In this document: positions 1 through 5,424 of the stretch, piece after piece
How positions within the stretch are numbered: the first letter of the stretch is position 1
Layout: the number at the start of each line of letters is the position of its first letter
DNA from: an uncultured Dyadobacter sp.
GTDB lineage: Bacteria; Bacteroidota; Bacteroidia; Cytophagales; Spirosomataceae
Direction: 5' to 3'
DNA: 5,424 nucleotides
NCBI GenBank assembly: GCA_946481035.1
Contig: CAMLNK010000365.1
Coordinates: forward strand, 1 to 5,424
The notes under the pieces: model-generated
The model's input: only the letters and a program-made list of their open reading frames with translations
Told to the model about the DNA's origin: nothing
The model's database searches: none
Translations under genes and position numbers: made by a program

Positions 1-289
1 TCACCGAAGGCTGCGGATAAACCTTTTTGCCTTCCTTTTCCAGCGCTTCGAGCGCCTCCACGTTTACCTTTTCGATTTCAATGGTAATGACATCCAGGTC
101 CCTACCGAAATTATAAACGGTGTCAAAATCTTGGAGCGAGCCCTTGGTGAAATGGGGTGCTATTTTCCGGCACGGCGCCTCAGCGTCCGGGTCGAGTACG
201 TGAATATCCAGGTTCCAGTCCACGGCTGCTTGCAGGAGCATAAGCCCCAGCTGCCCGCCGCCAAGAATTCCAATTCGGGATGAAAGCAT
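1..289 (-). CDS. purK: 5-(carboxyamino)imidazole ribonucleotide synthase (PurK), N-terminal part, cut by window edge
   Basis: The first 96 residues are visible; the rest lies beyond position 1. PurK uses ATP and bicarbonate to carboxylate aminoimidazole ribonucleotide to N5-CAIR in cytosolic purine synthesis. The N-terminus starts MLSSRIGILGGGQLG, the glycine-rich GGGQLG loop (residues 10-15) of the PurK pre-ATP-grasp Rossmann-like domain. It is followed by LDPDAEAPC (32-40) and VITIEIEKV (67-75), which matches the family's TxExE segment. The ATP-grasp and C-terminal domains are outside the window (family length is about 350-390 residues). The ATG at 287-289 is chosen because the conserved fold begins four codons later and no closer start fits. 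No Shine-Dalgarno is seen; the bases before the ATG are A/T-rich. It lies downstream of the hip operon on the same strand after a 164-base gap and is probably transcribed separately. A purE partner is not visible here. Confidence 0.93.
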   Translation of the reverse strand, partial: MLSSRIGILGGGQLGLMLLQAAVDWNLDIHVLDPDAEAPCRKIAPHFTKGSLQDFDTVYNFGRDLDVITIEIEKVNVEALEALEKEGKKVYPQPSV

Positions 290-310
290 TTATGAAATGA
301 TATTTTCCCG

Positions 311-341
311 CAAAATTGGTTTAAAAACCTGTGAGATGAAA
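311..341 (-). promoter_or_regulatory. Weak candidate promoter for purK (Bacteroidota type)
   Basis: Read on the minus strand, TTTC (338-341) is followed after 19 bases by CAATTTTG (311-318). This resembles the Bacteroidota TTTG / TAnnTTTG pair with one mismatch in each box. It would start transcription roughly 15-20 bases upstream of the purK ATG. The match is imperfect, so this is only a candidate. Confidence 0.25.
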
Positions 342-402
342 GCAATGTTGTTAAATGTCGGTTTCGAAAATGTCAGAAGGTCAGGTGTGGTCGTTTGAAA
401 AT

Positions 403-420
403 GCGGTTATGGCGGACCGC
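403..420 (-). terminator. Weak hairpin after the hip operon, possible terminator
   Basis: On the minus strand GCGGT (416-420) pairs with ACCGC (403-407) across an 8-base loop, and the sequence then continues ATTTTC. The stem is only five base pairs and the T run is short. It lies 34 bases past the stop of the kinase gene, where a terminator would be expected. A second small hairpin, ACCAG/CTGGT at 440-454, overlaps the stop codon and has no T run. Neither is convincing. Confidence 0.2.
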
Positions 421-453
421 TGGCACCTAAAAGCAGCTTACCAGCGCGCCTGG

Positions 454-1440
454 TTAAATCCTGGCCAGCTTGTTTAATCTGCTTTGGTAGGCTTGCAGAT
501 AGCTTCTTTTTAAACGGTCGCTCAAAAAAGAGGCGCCAATCAATGCCTGAACCTCGCCGGCATTTGAAAGCATTGTATCAAAAATGGATTGTACCTGCTT
601 TGAAGTTAATCCGGCTTGGTGACCGAGCGTATAGAACTGTTTTGCGATACTGCCCGTCGCCAGTGCGCGGGGAAGCAAACCGTCAGCCAAGGCAAAATCC
701 GAATCTTTTACGTGCAGACGGCTATTTAAAAGATCGTATGCAGGACTAAGCCTGAAATCGCCCATGCTTGTTTCAATTATGGAGAAATTCTTGAAATGCG
801 CATCGCCGTTAGAGAATAGATAGTTAAAAATCAGTATTTTAAACAGCCTGAGTGATTCCAGCGCATAAATAGGCAGATAGGTCTTGATGACATTGAAAGC
901 TTGCAGGTAGTTACCTTCATATTTATAGTGTTCTCCATTGGCCTGAGGACTTCTGCCTGCTAATGCCGCAAAGTCCTCGACGGCGATCTTTTGGCCGTCT
1001 TGACTTAGATCGAAGCGTTTTGTCAGATAGGCCGGCTGCCCGTTGCCAAAAAAGATTAGTGCATTCTCTGCTGTTTCTATATTGTAAACCTGACGCGCTA
1101 TTTGCATAGTCAAATGCTCGTTTGCCGGCATTTGATCCGCGTTATTTCCAACCGAAGGTATCAGTTTAAGAAGATGTGTCCCTTGCTCACCCTGGATTGT
1201 CAGCCGCAATTTGTTTTTGATCTGTATGAGAGAAAATTTTTCCTGGACCCCTGAGATAGAAACCCTCATATGATCGCTCACAAAGCTTGTGTCTAAATAC
1301 CCACCGGCGGCAGGCGCCTGGTAGGGCAAAATGTGATGCACTTTTGCGCCATTGAACATGCGTTTCAGGCATGTCCTGCTGTAAGTATCATATCCTTGGG
1401 CAAGTGTGCCCGGGCAATATTTGATGGCGGAGGAGCTCAT
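454..1440 (-). CDS. hipT: HipA-like serine/threonine kinase toxin lacking the N-terminal subdomain (HipT type)
   Basis: A 328-residue protein matching the HipA C-terminal kinase fold. Visible motifs in order: C9 and C24 in an N-terminal CPGTL...TCLKRMF segment; the Gly-rich loop S61-I62-S63-G64-VQEK; the probable ATP-binding lysine K92 in HLLKLIP; NEHL (107-110); KRFD (141-144); the catalytic loop NGDAHFKN (211-218) with D213 and N218; and SPAYDLLN (232-239) with metal-binding D236. All residues expected for an active kinase are present. The N-terminal subdomain 1 of full-length HipA is absent and is encoded by the preceding gene; 110 + 328 residues is close to the about 440 of E. coli HipA. 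Family members phosphorylate aminoacyl-tRNA synthetases (GltX for HipA, TrpS for E. coli O127 HipT) and stop translation; the target here cannot be told from sequence. Its ATG overlaps the upstream stop as ATGA, so translation is probably coupled. It is the last gene of the operon. Confidence 0.9.
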   Translation of the reverse strand: MSSSAIKYCPGTLAQGYDTYSRTCLKRMFNGAKVHHILPYQAPAAGGYLDTSFVSDHMRVSISGVQEKFSLIQIKNKLRLTIQGEQGTHLLKLIPSVGNNADQMPANEHLTMQIARQVYNIETAENALIFFGNGQPAYLTKRFDLSQDGQKIAVEDFAALAGRSPQANGEHYKYEGNYLQAFNVIKTYLPIYALESLRLFKILIFNYLFSNGDAHFKNFSIIETSMGDFRLSPAYDLLNSRLHVKDSDFALADGLLPRALATGSIAKQFYTLGHQAGLTSKQVQSIFDTMLSNAGEVQALIGASFLSDRLKRSYLQAYQSRLNKLARI

Positions 1441-1769
1441 GCTGATTCGGCCGTTCGTTTTACGGTAACCGCCCCAATGGTATCGTATTCGGCCACGTTG
1501 AGCAAAAGACCAAAGTAGTCATCCTCATCAATTTTTAGCGATTGGCAGATGAGATGTTTGTTAAAGCCTTCCGGCAGCATATTAATAAAGGAGGGGAACA
1601 GGGTCAGCGAGTGATGCTCGCTAACCGATTTGGGCAGGGTAAGACTGATGGAAGGCCTGTTGGGATTGGTTACCCAAGCCTGCTGGTAGGCAAAGCTGAA
1701 TGACCCGTCGTTATGCTGGGTCAGCCTACCGGCGATTTCTCCCTTATAAAAAACATCGGCTTGTCTCAT
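1437..1769 (-). CDS. hipS: HipA N-terminal subdomain as a separate protein (HipS-type antitoxin)
   Basis: A 110-residue protein consisting only of the HipA N-terminal subdomain (Couple_hipA family). The pattern is visible throughout: VFYKGEIAGRL (6-16), FSFAYQQAWV (24-33), ISLTLPKS (41-48), LFPSFINMLPEGF (57-69), DYFGLLLNVAEYDTIGAVTV (84-103). In ordinary HipA this part is fused to the kinase; here a stop codon and a new start separate them. In the E. coli HipBST system the equivalent protein, not HipB, is the neutralising antitoxin and inserts a conserved tryptophan into the kinase site. The position I align to that residue, after LPEG, is F69 here. The start ATG (1767-1769) shares one base with the hipB stop (TGATG), and its stop overlaps the kinase ATG by four bases. 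The annotation as antitoxin is inferred from family and gene order. It could be mistaken for a frameshifted hipA, but both junctions are clean coding overlaps. Confidence 0.85.
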   Translation of the reverse strand: MRQADVFYKGEIAGRLTQHNDGSFSFAYQQAWVTNPNRPSISLTLPKSVSEHHSLTLFPSFINMLPEGFNKHLICQSLKIDEDDYFGLLLNVAEYDTIGAVTVKRTAESA

Positions 1770-1975
1770 CAGCGTACATTGATAGTTTTAACTTGCAAGA
1801 TGAGCTCCATTCCCAAAACGTTTGCGATTTTTTCCAGCGTGTCAAGGGTGGGATTACCTTTATCCAATTCCAGCTGTTTCACTGTTCTTAATCCTGTGCC
1901 GGAAATCTCAGCGAGCATGTCCTGCGTAATGCGAAGGCTCTTTCTTCTTTCCTTAATGATATTACCAAAGTGCAT
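1769..1975 (-). CDS. hipB: HipB-type XRE/Cro helix-turn-helix repressor
   Basis: A 68-residue DNA-binding protein of the XRE (HTH_3) family. The fold reads: helix 1 FGNIIKERRKSL (3-14), then ITQDMLAEISGTGLRTVKQLELDKGNP (16-42) holding the scaffold and recognition helices, then TLDTLEKIANVLGMEL (43-58), and a C-terminal strand ILQVKTINV that in HipB helps form the dimer. E. coli HipB is 88 residues; this one lacks most of a C-terminal tail. As first gene of the operon it should bind the two palindromes at 1967-1988 and 2028-2049 and repress its own transcription; the first palindrome covers its start codon. In tripartite systems HipB mainly gives DNA binding and complex scaffolding rather than toxin inhibition. 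The ATG at 1973-1975 begins the conserved helix directly. The leader is short and A-rich with no Shine-Dalgarno. Confidence 0.88.
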   Translation of the reverse strand: MHFGNIIKERRKSLRITQDMLAEISGTGLRTVKQLELDKGNPTLDTLEKIANVLGMELILQVKTINVR

Positions 1976-1988
1976 TATAGTGCTCTTT
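1967..1988. promoter_or_regulatory. Candidate HipB operator O1, over the hipB start
   Basis: An imperfect palindrome: AAAGTGC (1967-1973), eight bases, GCTCTTT (1982-1988). It matches a second site at 2028-2049 in 20 of 22 positions. The 8-base spacer between half-sites is the same as in the known E. coli HipB operator (TATCC-N8-GGATA), though the half-site bases differ. It covers the hipB ATG and the predicted transcription start, so a bound dimer would block initiation. Function is inferred from position and symmetry. Confidence 0.6.
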
Positions 1989-1994
1989 TTGATA

Positions 1995-2025
1995 TAAAAA
2001 TAGCTACAAAAAAGTTATGTGTCAA
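1995..2025 (-). promoter_or_regulatory. Predicted hip operon promoter (Bacteroidota type)
   Basis: On the minus strand TTG (2023-2025) lies 20 bases before TATTTTTA (1995-2002), which fits the Bacteroidota -33 / -7 TAnnTTTG pattern except for the last base. Transcription would begin near 1988-1990, giving a leader of about 13-15 bases before the hipB ATG. The TTG also begins TTGACA, resembling a sigma-70 -35 box. The two candidate operators bracket this promoter tightly. Confidence 0.55.
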
Positions 2026-2027
2026 GA

Positions 2028-2049
2028 AAAGTGCATAATAGTGCGCTTT
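2028..2049. promoter_or_regulatory. Candidate HipB operator O2, upstream of the hip promoter
   Basis: An imperfect palindrome: AAAGTGC (2028-2034), eight bases, GCGCTTT (2043-2049), with six of seven half-site positions symmetric. It is a near copy of O1, differing at two of 22 positions, and its centre is 61 bases away, close to six helical turns. It sits two bases upstream of the predicted -33 box. Binding here together with O1 would sandwich the promoter and could support cooperative or looped repression. Confidence 0.6.
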
Positions 2050-2095
2050 TTAAGGGGAGATTTAACCTAAGATTGCAGCGGTCACGTGATAATTA

Positions 2096-4150
2096 CTACT
2101 TCAAAAACCTGATCAGCCCGATCTCAACCAAAAGAAAGAATAGCGCAGCGTACAAAAAGAACTTCCACAGGTTGGTTCCCATGTTTTGCTGCTGGAAAGC
2201 GGTCGAGAAGGCATCGTCGTCGATGCGGTCGAAGACCTGTACGTTCTTTTTGCCTGAAAATGCGGCCCGCAGCTCGGTGGGGGAGTAGTATTGCAGCCTG
2301 GATTCAGCGTGGTTATGGTTCAGGGCGATGATCTGCTGGGTTTTGTTGTCAAGGACCAGTTCGAAATAGCCCGCGGTGAGCCCGTCGGCAGCCTGGTCGC
2401 CCTGGGGAATTTCCAGCAACAGCTGGTTGCCGGCCACGCGCTGGACGGGGATAATTTCGGTTTTGTTGCGCCTGAGTTTGTAAACCGAGTTGGGTTTGGG
2501 TTTATCGACGGTCAGACTGATCGGGTTTTCATCAAAAGTGAACGAGGTACGCTGCTGCCGCACGCTGGACGCGGCAATTTTGTACATCACCGGCACAAAT
2601 ATGGCGTGCTGCGCTAGGTTACCATTCTCCTGGCCCAATGGCGCGGCAAACAAATACGTCTTGCCCGAGCCGGATAGCACCTGGTTGAGATAGGTTTGCC
2701 CATTGCGCAGGGTGAGAAGCTGCTGGCCGGCATTGGCCCAGCTCCAAACCGGCAATGCCCCCGGCAGGTTAAGGTTCATTTCCTGCCGCATCGATTCTTC
2801 AAAAACATCACTGAAAAACGGGTTATTGCGGTCGGGTACGGCCAGCGGAAGCGGTGCCTGGGCTTTTTCAGAAGTAAGACCGTTAATACCCAGCGGCCCC
2901 AGAAAGCGCCCGTAAATATCAGCGTCCGGGGCGGTAGGGGGGATGACAGCCAAACTTCCGCCCTGCCGGACAAAGTCCTGTAAATCCTGCGGCAATGTGC
3001 CCGAAAGCTGGGTTACCCCTTCCAGAACGACCAGGTCGGAGTTTTTGATCAGGCCCGGATCGACATTCTGTGCGCTGTAACTTTGCAGGGTGAAAAGGCT
3101 GTCATTGGCATACACGTTCTCGATGTAATTGCCCTCAGGCTTTTGTCCGTACACGTGCAGCACGCGTATGAGCGGCGAGGCATTCAGCACAAAATAGTAG
3201 TCGTTATCAAAGGTTACCGGGAAATCGTCGAAGGTGATCTGGCCCTTTTTGTAACCCTTTCCTTTCAGATTGAAGTTGAATTTAGCGGTCGCGCTGCCAT
3301 TGGCGGGCACATTCACGGATGCTGTCGAGGCCTGGGTGTTGTCAAGGCTCAGCCTCAACACTACATTTCGGGCCTCGCGGCTGCCGGAGTTGCTCACTTT
3401 TACAAATAATATGTTGTTTTGAAGCTCCCGGATAAACGGCGTATTAAGCCAGGCCGAATCTACAAATACATTCTTTTCGGCCTGTGCCTGCACGGGTACC
3501 AGAAAAATCTGGTTGGTCGAATCGGTTTGAATCGCCGAAAGATCACCGGCAGTACTTTTCTGAAAATCCGAAAACCAGAAGAGCTGGTTCTTGCCCGATT
3601 GCGAATGGCGGGCCATCAGGTTCTCTTGCCGCTTGTAGACCTGTTCGAGCGTGCGCGGGGTGCCCGAAAGGCCGATGGTCGTCAGCCGGTCGCGGAGCTT
3701 TTCTGCCGGATAAAGGCCCTGTTCCTGAGCCGAGAAATCGTTGGTAACCAGTTGGAGCGAGGTCGCGTTTTTGAACAGTCCCAGTAGATCGCTCAGACGG
3801 CCGGTGGCAATATCCAGGTAGCGTTTATTATTCAGCTCGCTTTCCATGCTCAGCGAATTGTCCAGATAAAGGCTGGTAATGCCCCGCTTGTCGACGGTCA
3901 CATTACTTTCTGCGGGAAGGAAGGGCTGTGAGAATGCGAATGCAAGACAGGCGATGGCCAGTATCCGCGCGGCCATCACCAGCCAGTGTTTGATCTGGCG
4001 AATGGACTTGGTCTGCGTCTCGACGGCCTTCAAAAAAGCGACATTGGTGAAGTAGATCCTTTTTGTCCGCCTGAAATTGAAAATGTGTACGGCTATCGGA
4101 ACCGATATAGCCAGCAAACCCCACAGGAAAGACGGAAAAAGGAAACTCAT
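2096..4150 (-). CDS. BatA-like membrane-anchored von Willebrand (vWA) domain protein
   Basis: A 684-residue membrane protein. It opens with the BatA N-terminal double-transmembrane module: TM1 about residues 3-25, a short basic loop (RRTKR), IRQIKHW (50-56), then TM2 about 57-77. A vWA domain follows, with a MIDAS-like DNSLS (D97, S99, S101) and the FWFSDFQ segment (191-197) typical of this family. Residues about 240-325 look like a beta-sandwich. Residues about 328-425 (VLHVYG..., DLVVLEGV, FVRQGGSLAVIP) resemble the class I glutamine-amidotransferase-like fold often found in these proteins, without a catalytic cysteine that I can see. A C-terminal TM spans about 661-680, followed by RFLK. 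Most of the protein should face the periplasm. Bat proteins were first linked to aerotolerance, but the exact role of this large form is unknown. No MoxR, DUF58 or BatB gene adjoins it, so it is not in a classic bat operon. The ATG at 4148-4150 starts directly at TM1. Confidence 0.88.
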   Translation of the reverse strand: MSFLFPSFLWGLLAISVPIAVHIFNFRRTKRIYFTNVAFLKAVETQTKSIRQIKHWLVMAARILAIACLAFAFSQPFLPAESNVTVDKRGITSLYLDNSLSMESELNNKRYLDIATGRLSDLLGLFKNATSLQLVTNDFSAQEQGLYPAEKLRDRLTTIGLSGTPRTLEQVYKRQENLMARHSQSGKNQLFWFSDFQKSTAGDLSAIQTDSTNQIFLVPVQAQAEKNVFVDSAWLNTPFIRELQNNILFVKVSNSGSREARNVVLRLSLDNTQASTASVNVPANGSATAKFNFNLKGKGYKKGQITFDDFPVTFDNDYYFVLNASPLIRVLHVYGQKPEGNYIENVYANDSLFTLQSYSAQNVDPGLIKNSDLVVLEGVTQLSGTLPQDLQDFVRQGGSLAVIPPTAPDADIYGRFLGPLGINGLTSEKAQAPLPLAVPDRNNPFFSDVFEESMRQEMNLNLPGALPVWSWANAGQQLLTLRNGQTYLNQVLSGSGKTYLFAAPLGQENGNLAQHAIFVPVMYKIAASSVRQQRTSFTFDENPISLTVDKPKPNSVYKLRRNKTEIIPVQRVAGNQLLLEIPQGDQAADGLTAGYFELVLDNKTQQIIALNHNHAESRLQYYSPTELRAAFSGKKNVQVFDRIDDDAFSTAFQQQNMGTNLWKFFLYAALFFLLVEIGLIRFLK

Positions 4151-4213
4151 GTAGCTTAGGATAGTCTTGTGTCAGTGATCACTTGCCGAATATGGCTTCA
4201 AAATGGCACTTTT

Positions 4214-4243
4214 CAAATGTTCAACGCAGTTAGCAAAGACAAA
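4214..4243 (-). promoter_or_regulatory. Candidate promoter for the BatA-like gene
   Basis: On the minus strand TTTG (4240-4243) precedes AACATTTG (4214-4221) by 18 bases. This is a Bacteroidota-type pair with one mismatch in the -7 box and slightly short spacing. It would leave a leader of about 55-60 bases. The divergent spacer must hold a promoter for this gene, but this exact site is uncertain. Confidence 0.3.
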
Positions 4244-4282
4244 TTACACCAATTTCTCCTAACAGTTTTTTATTTGTAGACC

Positions 4283-4316
4283 TTTCTCATATCTCGGGCG
4301 CTTTTTTCTAACTTTG
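4283..4316 (+). promoter_or_regulatory. Predicted promoter of the YcxB-like gene
   Basis: TAACTTTG at 4309-4316 is a perfect Bacteroidota -7 box (TAnnTTTG). TTTC at 4283-4286 lies 22 bases upstream as an imperfect -33 box. Transcription would start near 4321-4323, with a leader of about 70 bases to the ATG at 4390. The -7 match is strong and the -33 match is weak. Confidence 0.5.
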
Positions 4317-4389
4317 CACTTCATTTTGCCCGGACAATGTTTTTCACTGGCCGCCGCAGACAGAGAAGATCGTTAATTTAAACAGAGTT

Positions 4390-4941
4390 ATGGCCAAAGT
4401 TTCGGTAAACAAACACCAGCCCGTCTATCAAATGCCTACGAACCCGGCCGCGGTTCGTACAAAGAAGTACGCCTTACCTACCCAAAAATACATTTCACTG
4501 GCCATGCGTTATTTTTTCAAAACGCAGCTCAAATGGGTACTAATCCCGGTGGCCCTTATCCTGATCAATGCGGTGATCAGCCTCACAGGCATTTATCCCA
4601 ATTTGTGGATTTACATCACGGTTGTGGTCGCTTCCATTCTTTACGTGCTTTTCTGGCTGATCCAGTTCACCGGCATTACGCAGCTGGCGCAGTACAAGCC
4701 GATGTTCGAGAAATTCTCCTATGAGATCGACAACCGCCAGATCCTGATGAAGCTCAATGCGAAAGAAGGAAGTGTGATGAAATGGGAGCAGATCCAGGAC
4801 GGCTACAAGGACAAGGACGCTTATGTGCTGGTGATTTCAAAAGGACAATTCCTGCATTTGCCGTTCAATATTTTCACTTCCGAGCACGATATCAAGGTAT
4901 TCGAGCGGATTTTGAAGCAAAAAGAAATATTGAAAGCCTGA
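4390..4941 (+). CDS. YcxB-like family membrane protein
   Basis: A 183-residue protein with a basic cytosolic N-terminus (about 1-45), two closely spaced membrane segments (about 48-68 and 71-93, joined by a very short turn around GIYPN) and a C-terminal cytosolic domain (about 106-175). The latter fits the YcxB-like pattern: FEKFSYEIDNRQILMKL, then a conserved MKWEQIQDGYKDKDAYVLVIS and FLHLPFNIFTSEHDIKVFERIL. The domain is PH-like in related small two-TM proteins; no enzyme motif is visible and its function is not known. The ATG at 4390-4392 is chosen because it lies about 70 bases after a good promoter; M15 and M39 are alternatives, the latter too close to TM1. No Shine-Dalgarno is seen. It is a single-gene unit ending 15 bases before a strong terminator, divergent from the BatA-like gene. 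Confidence 0.8.
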   Translation: MAKVSVNKHQPVYQMPTNPAAVRTKKYALPTQKYISLAMRYFFKTQLKWVLIPVALILINAVISLTGIYPNLWIYITVVVASILYVLFWLIQFTGITQLAQYKPMFEKFSYEIDNRQILMKLNAKEGSVMKWEQIQDGYKDKDAYVLVISKGQFLHLPFNIFTSEHDIKVFERILKQKEILKA

Positions 4942-4956
4942 TAGGCGGCATTCAAC

Positions 4957-4988
4957 AAAAAAGCCCGGCTGCAAAGTCGGGCTTTTTT
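4957..4988. terminator. Bidirectional intrinsic terminator between convergent genes
   Basis: An 11-base-pair perfect stem, AAAAAAGCCCG (4957-4967) with CGGGCTTTTTT (4978-4988), around a 10-base loop. It gives a GC-rich stem followed by a T run on both strands. It ends transcription of the YcxB-like gene on the plus strand and of the DUF1684 gene on the minus strand, whose stops lie 15 and 9 bases away. Confidence 0.92.
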
Positions 4989-4997
4989 GCTTAGGGG

Positions 4998-5424
4998 CTA
5001 TTTGATACTGGCCTCCTGGTGATGTTTGGTGAAATTCTTTTCCCCTGCCGTAACCGCGATGGCCAGGTGGTTGTTCAGCGGCGGGATCGGGCAATTATAA
5101 CCCGTGCTGTATGCGCAGTAGGGATTATAGGCTTTGTTGAAATCCAGAACGCAGCTGCCGCTTTTCAAATCGGTTGTTTTCAGGTCCAGATAGCGGCCGC
5201 CGCCGTAGGTTTCCGAGCCGTTGGTTTTATCTTTAAAAGGAACAAAAAGGTAGTCCTTGTATTTGGCGAGTTGTTGCAGGCTCAGGCTGCGGTATACGGT
5301 CAACTTTTGCCTTCTGCCGTTGACCTTGAATTTGAGCACCCCGTATTTGACGTAGGTTTTGTTCATCCCGCTGTAAGTCGGCATCTCGAACGACTTACCT
5401 TTGGCTTTTTCGAAATGGGCCTCT
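4998..5424 (-). CDS. DUF1684 family protein, N-terminus beyond window edge
   Basis: The C-terminal 141 residues are visible. The frame stays open through position 5424, and the upstream codons (EAHFEKAKGKSFE before MPTYSG) are also family-like, so the real start lies outside the window and the ATG at 5382-5384 is internal. DUF1684 features seen: KGKSFEMPTYSG, YVKYGVLKFKVNG, LTVYRS, LFVPFKDKTNGSETYGGGRYLDL, and the signature NPYCAYSTGYNCPIPPLNNHLAIAVTAGEK near 5060-5130 with two cysteines. Family members are usually about 200 residues and often carry a lipoprotein or signal peptide, which cannot be checked here. The biochemical role is unknown. The gene ends at TAG (4998-5000), nine bases from the shared terminator, and converges on the YcxB-like gene. 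Confidence 0.85.
   Translation of the reverse strand, partial: EAHFEKAKGKSFEMPTYSGMNKTYVKYGVLKFKVNGRRQKLTVYRSLSLQQLAKYKDYLFVPFKDKTNGSETYGGGRYLDLKTTDLKSGSCVLDFNKAYNPYCAYSTGYNCPIPPLNNHLAIAVTAGEKNFTKHHQEASIK

Noticed and set aside
160..345. Minus-strand open frame overlapping the purK start
   Set aside because: It is a shifted reading of purK; the purK frame carries the conserved GGGQLG motif and this one carries nothing recognisable.
543..749. Plus-strand open frame inside the kinase gene
   Set aside because: It is antisense to clearly conserved HipA kinase motifs and its translation is low-complexity basic sequence with no family signature.
1437..1440. Possibility that the split hipA is a frameshift pseudogene or sequencing error
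   Set aside because: The junction is a clean ATGA overlap, both proteins keep complete domains, and the same split is known in HipBST systems.
2082..2089. TCACGTGA palindrome just after the BatA-like stop, considered as part of a terminator
   Set aside because: It has no loop and no following T run; I see no terminator between the BatA-like gene and the hip operon, so read-through is possible.
4174..4183. Perfect 10-base palindrome AGTGATCACT upstream of the BatA-like gene
   Set aside because: It is short, occurs once, and does not align with a promoter box; chance is a sufficient explanation.
4206..4213. GCACTTTT, resembling a HipB half-site, in the divergent spacer
   Set aside because: No partner half-site lies eight bases away, so it is unlikely to be an operator.
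4837..5094. Minus-strand open frame spanning the terminator
   Set aside because: It crosses the strong hairpin and overlaps two supported genes; its sequence has no family resemblance.

Overview
The window looks like a chromosomal segment from a member of the Bacteroidota, most likely a Cytophagales bacterium of the Dyadobacter/Spirosoma kind (the genus is a guess). The protein families present are typical of that phylum: an N-terminal PurK fragment, a BatA-type von Willebrand protein, a YcxB-like membrane protein and a DUF1684 protein. Promoter candidates fit the Bacteroidota form (TTTG or TTG about 18-22 bases before TAnnTTTG), and the starts lack clear Shine-Dalgarno sequences.

Layout. 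On the minus strand at 1-289 is the start of purK (purine synthesis), running off the left edge. On the same strand, 454-1975 holds three overlapping genes read right to left: a 68-residue HipB-type repressor, a 110-residue protein equal to the N-terminal subdomain of HipA, and a 328-residue HipA-like kinase. This is a split HipA, that is, a tripartite HipBST-type toxin-antitoxin operon. Its promoter sits between two near-identical imperfect palindromes (1967-1988 and 2028-2049) that look like HipB operators. At 2096-4150, again on the minus strand, is a 684-residue BatA-like membrane-anchored vWA protein. A 239-base divergent spacer separates it from a plus-strand YcxB-like membrane protein (4390-4941). 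A strong two-way terminator (4957-4988) separates that gene from a convergent minus-strand DUF1684 gene, which runs off the right edge.

How it works together. The housekeeping genes (purK, BatA-like, YcxB-like, DUF1684) look like independent chromosomal genes. The hip operon is the accessory element. HipB should bind both operators and repress, the HipS-type protein should hold the kinase inactive, and the HipT-type kinase, translated last, should be the toxin, by family knowledge an aminoacyl-tRNA synthetase kinase whose substrate here is unknown. The most interesting points are the split toxin with a conserved S-I-S autophosphorylation motif, an apparent Trp-to-Phe change at the HipS position thought to plug the kinase site, and the operator-promoter-operator arrangement.
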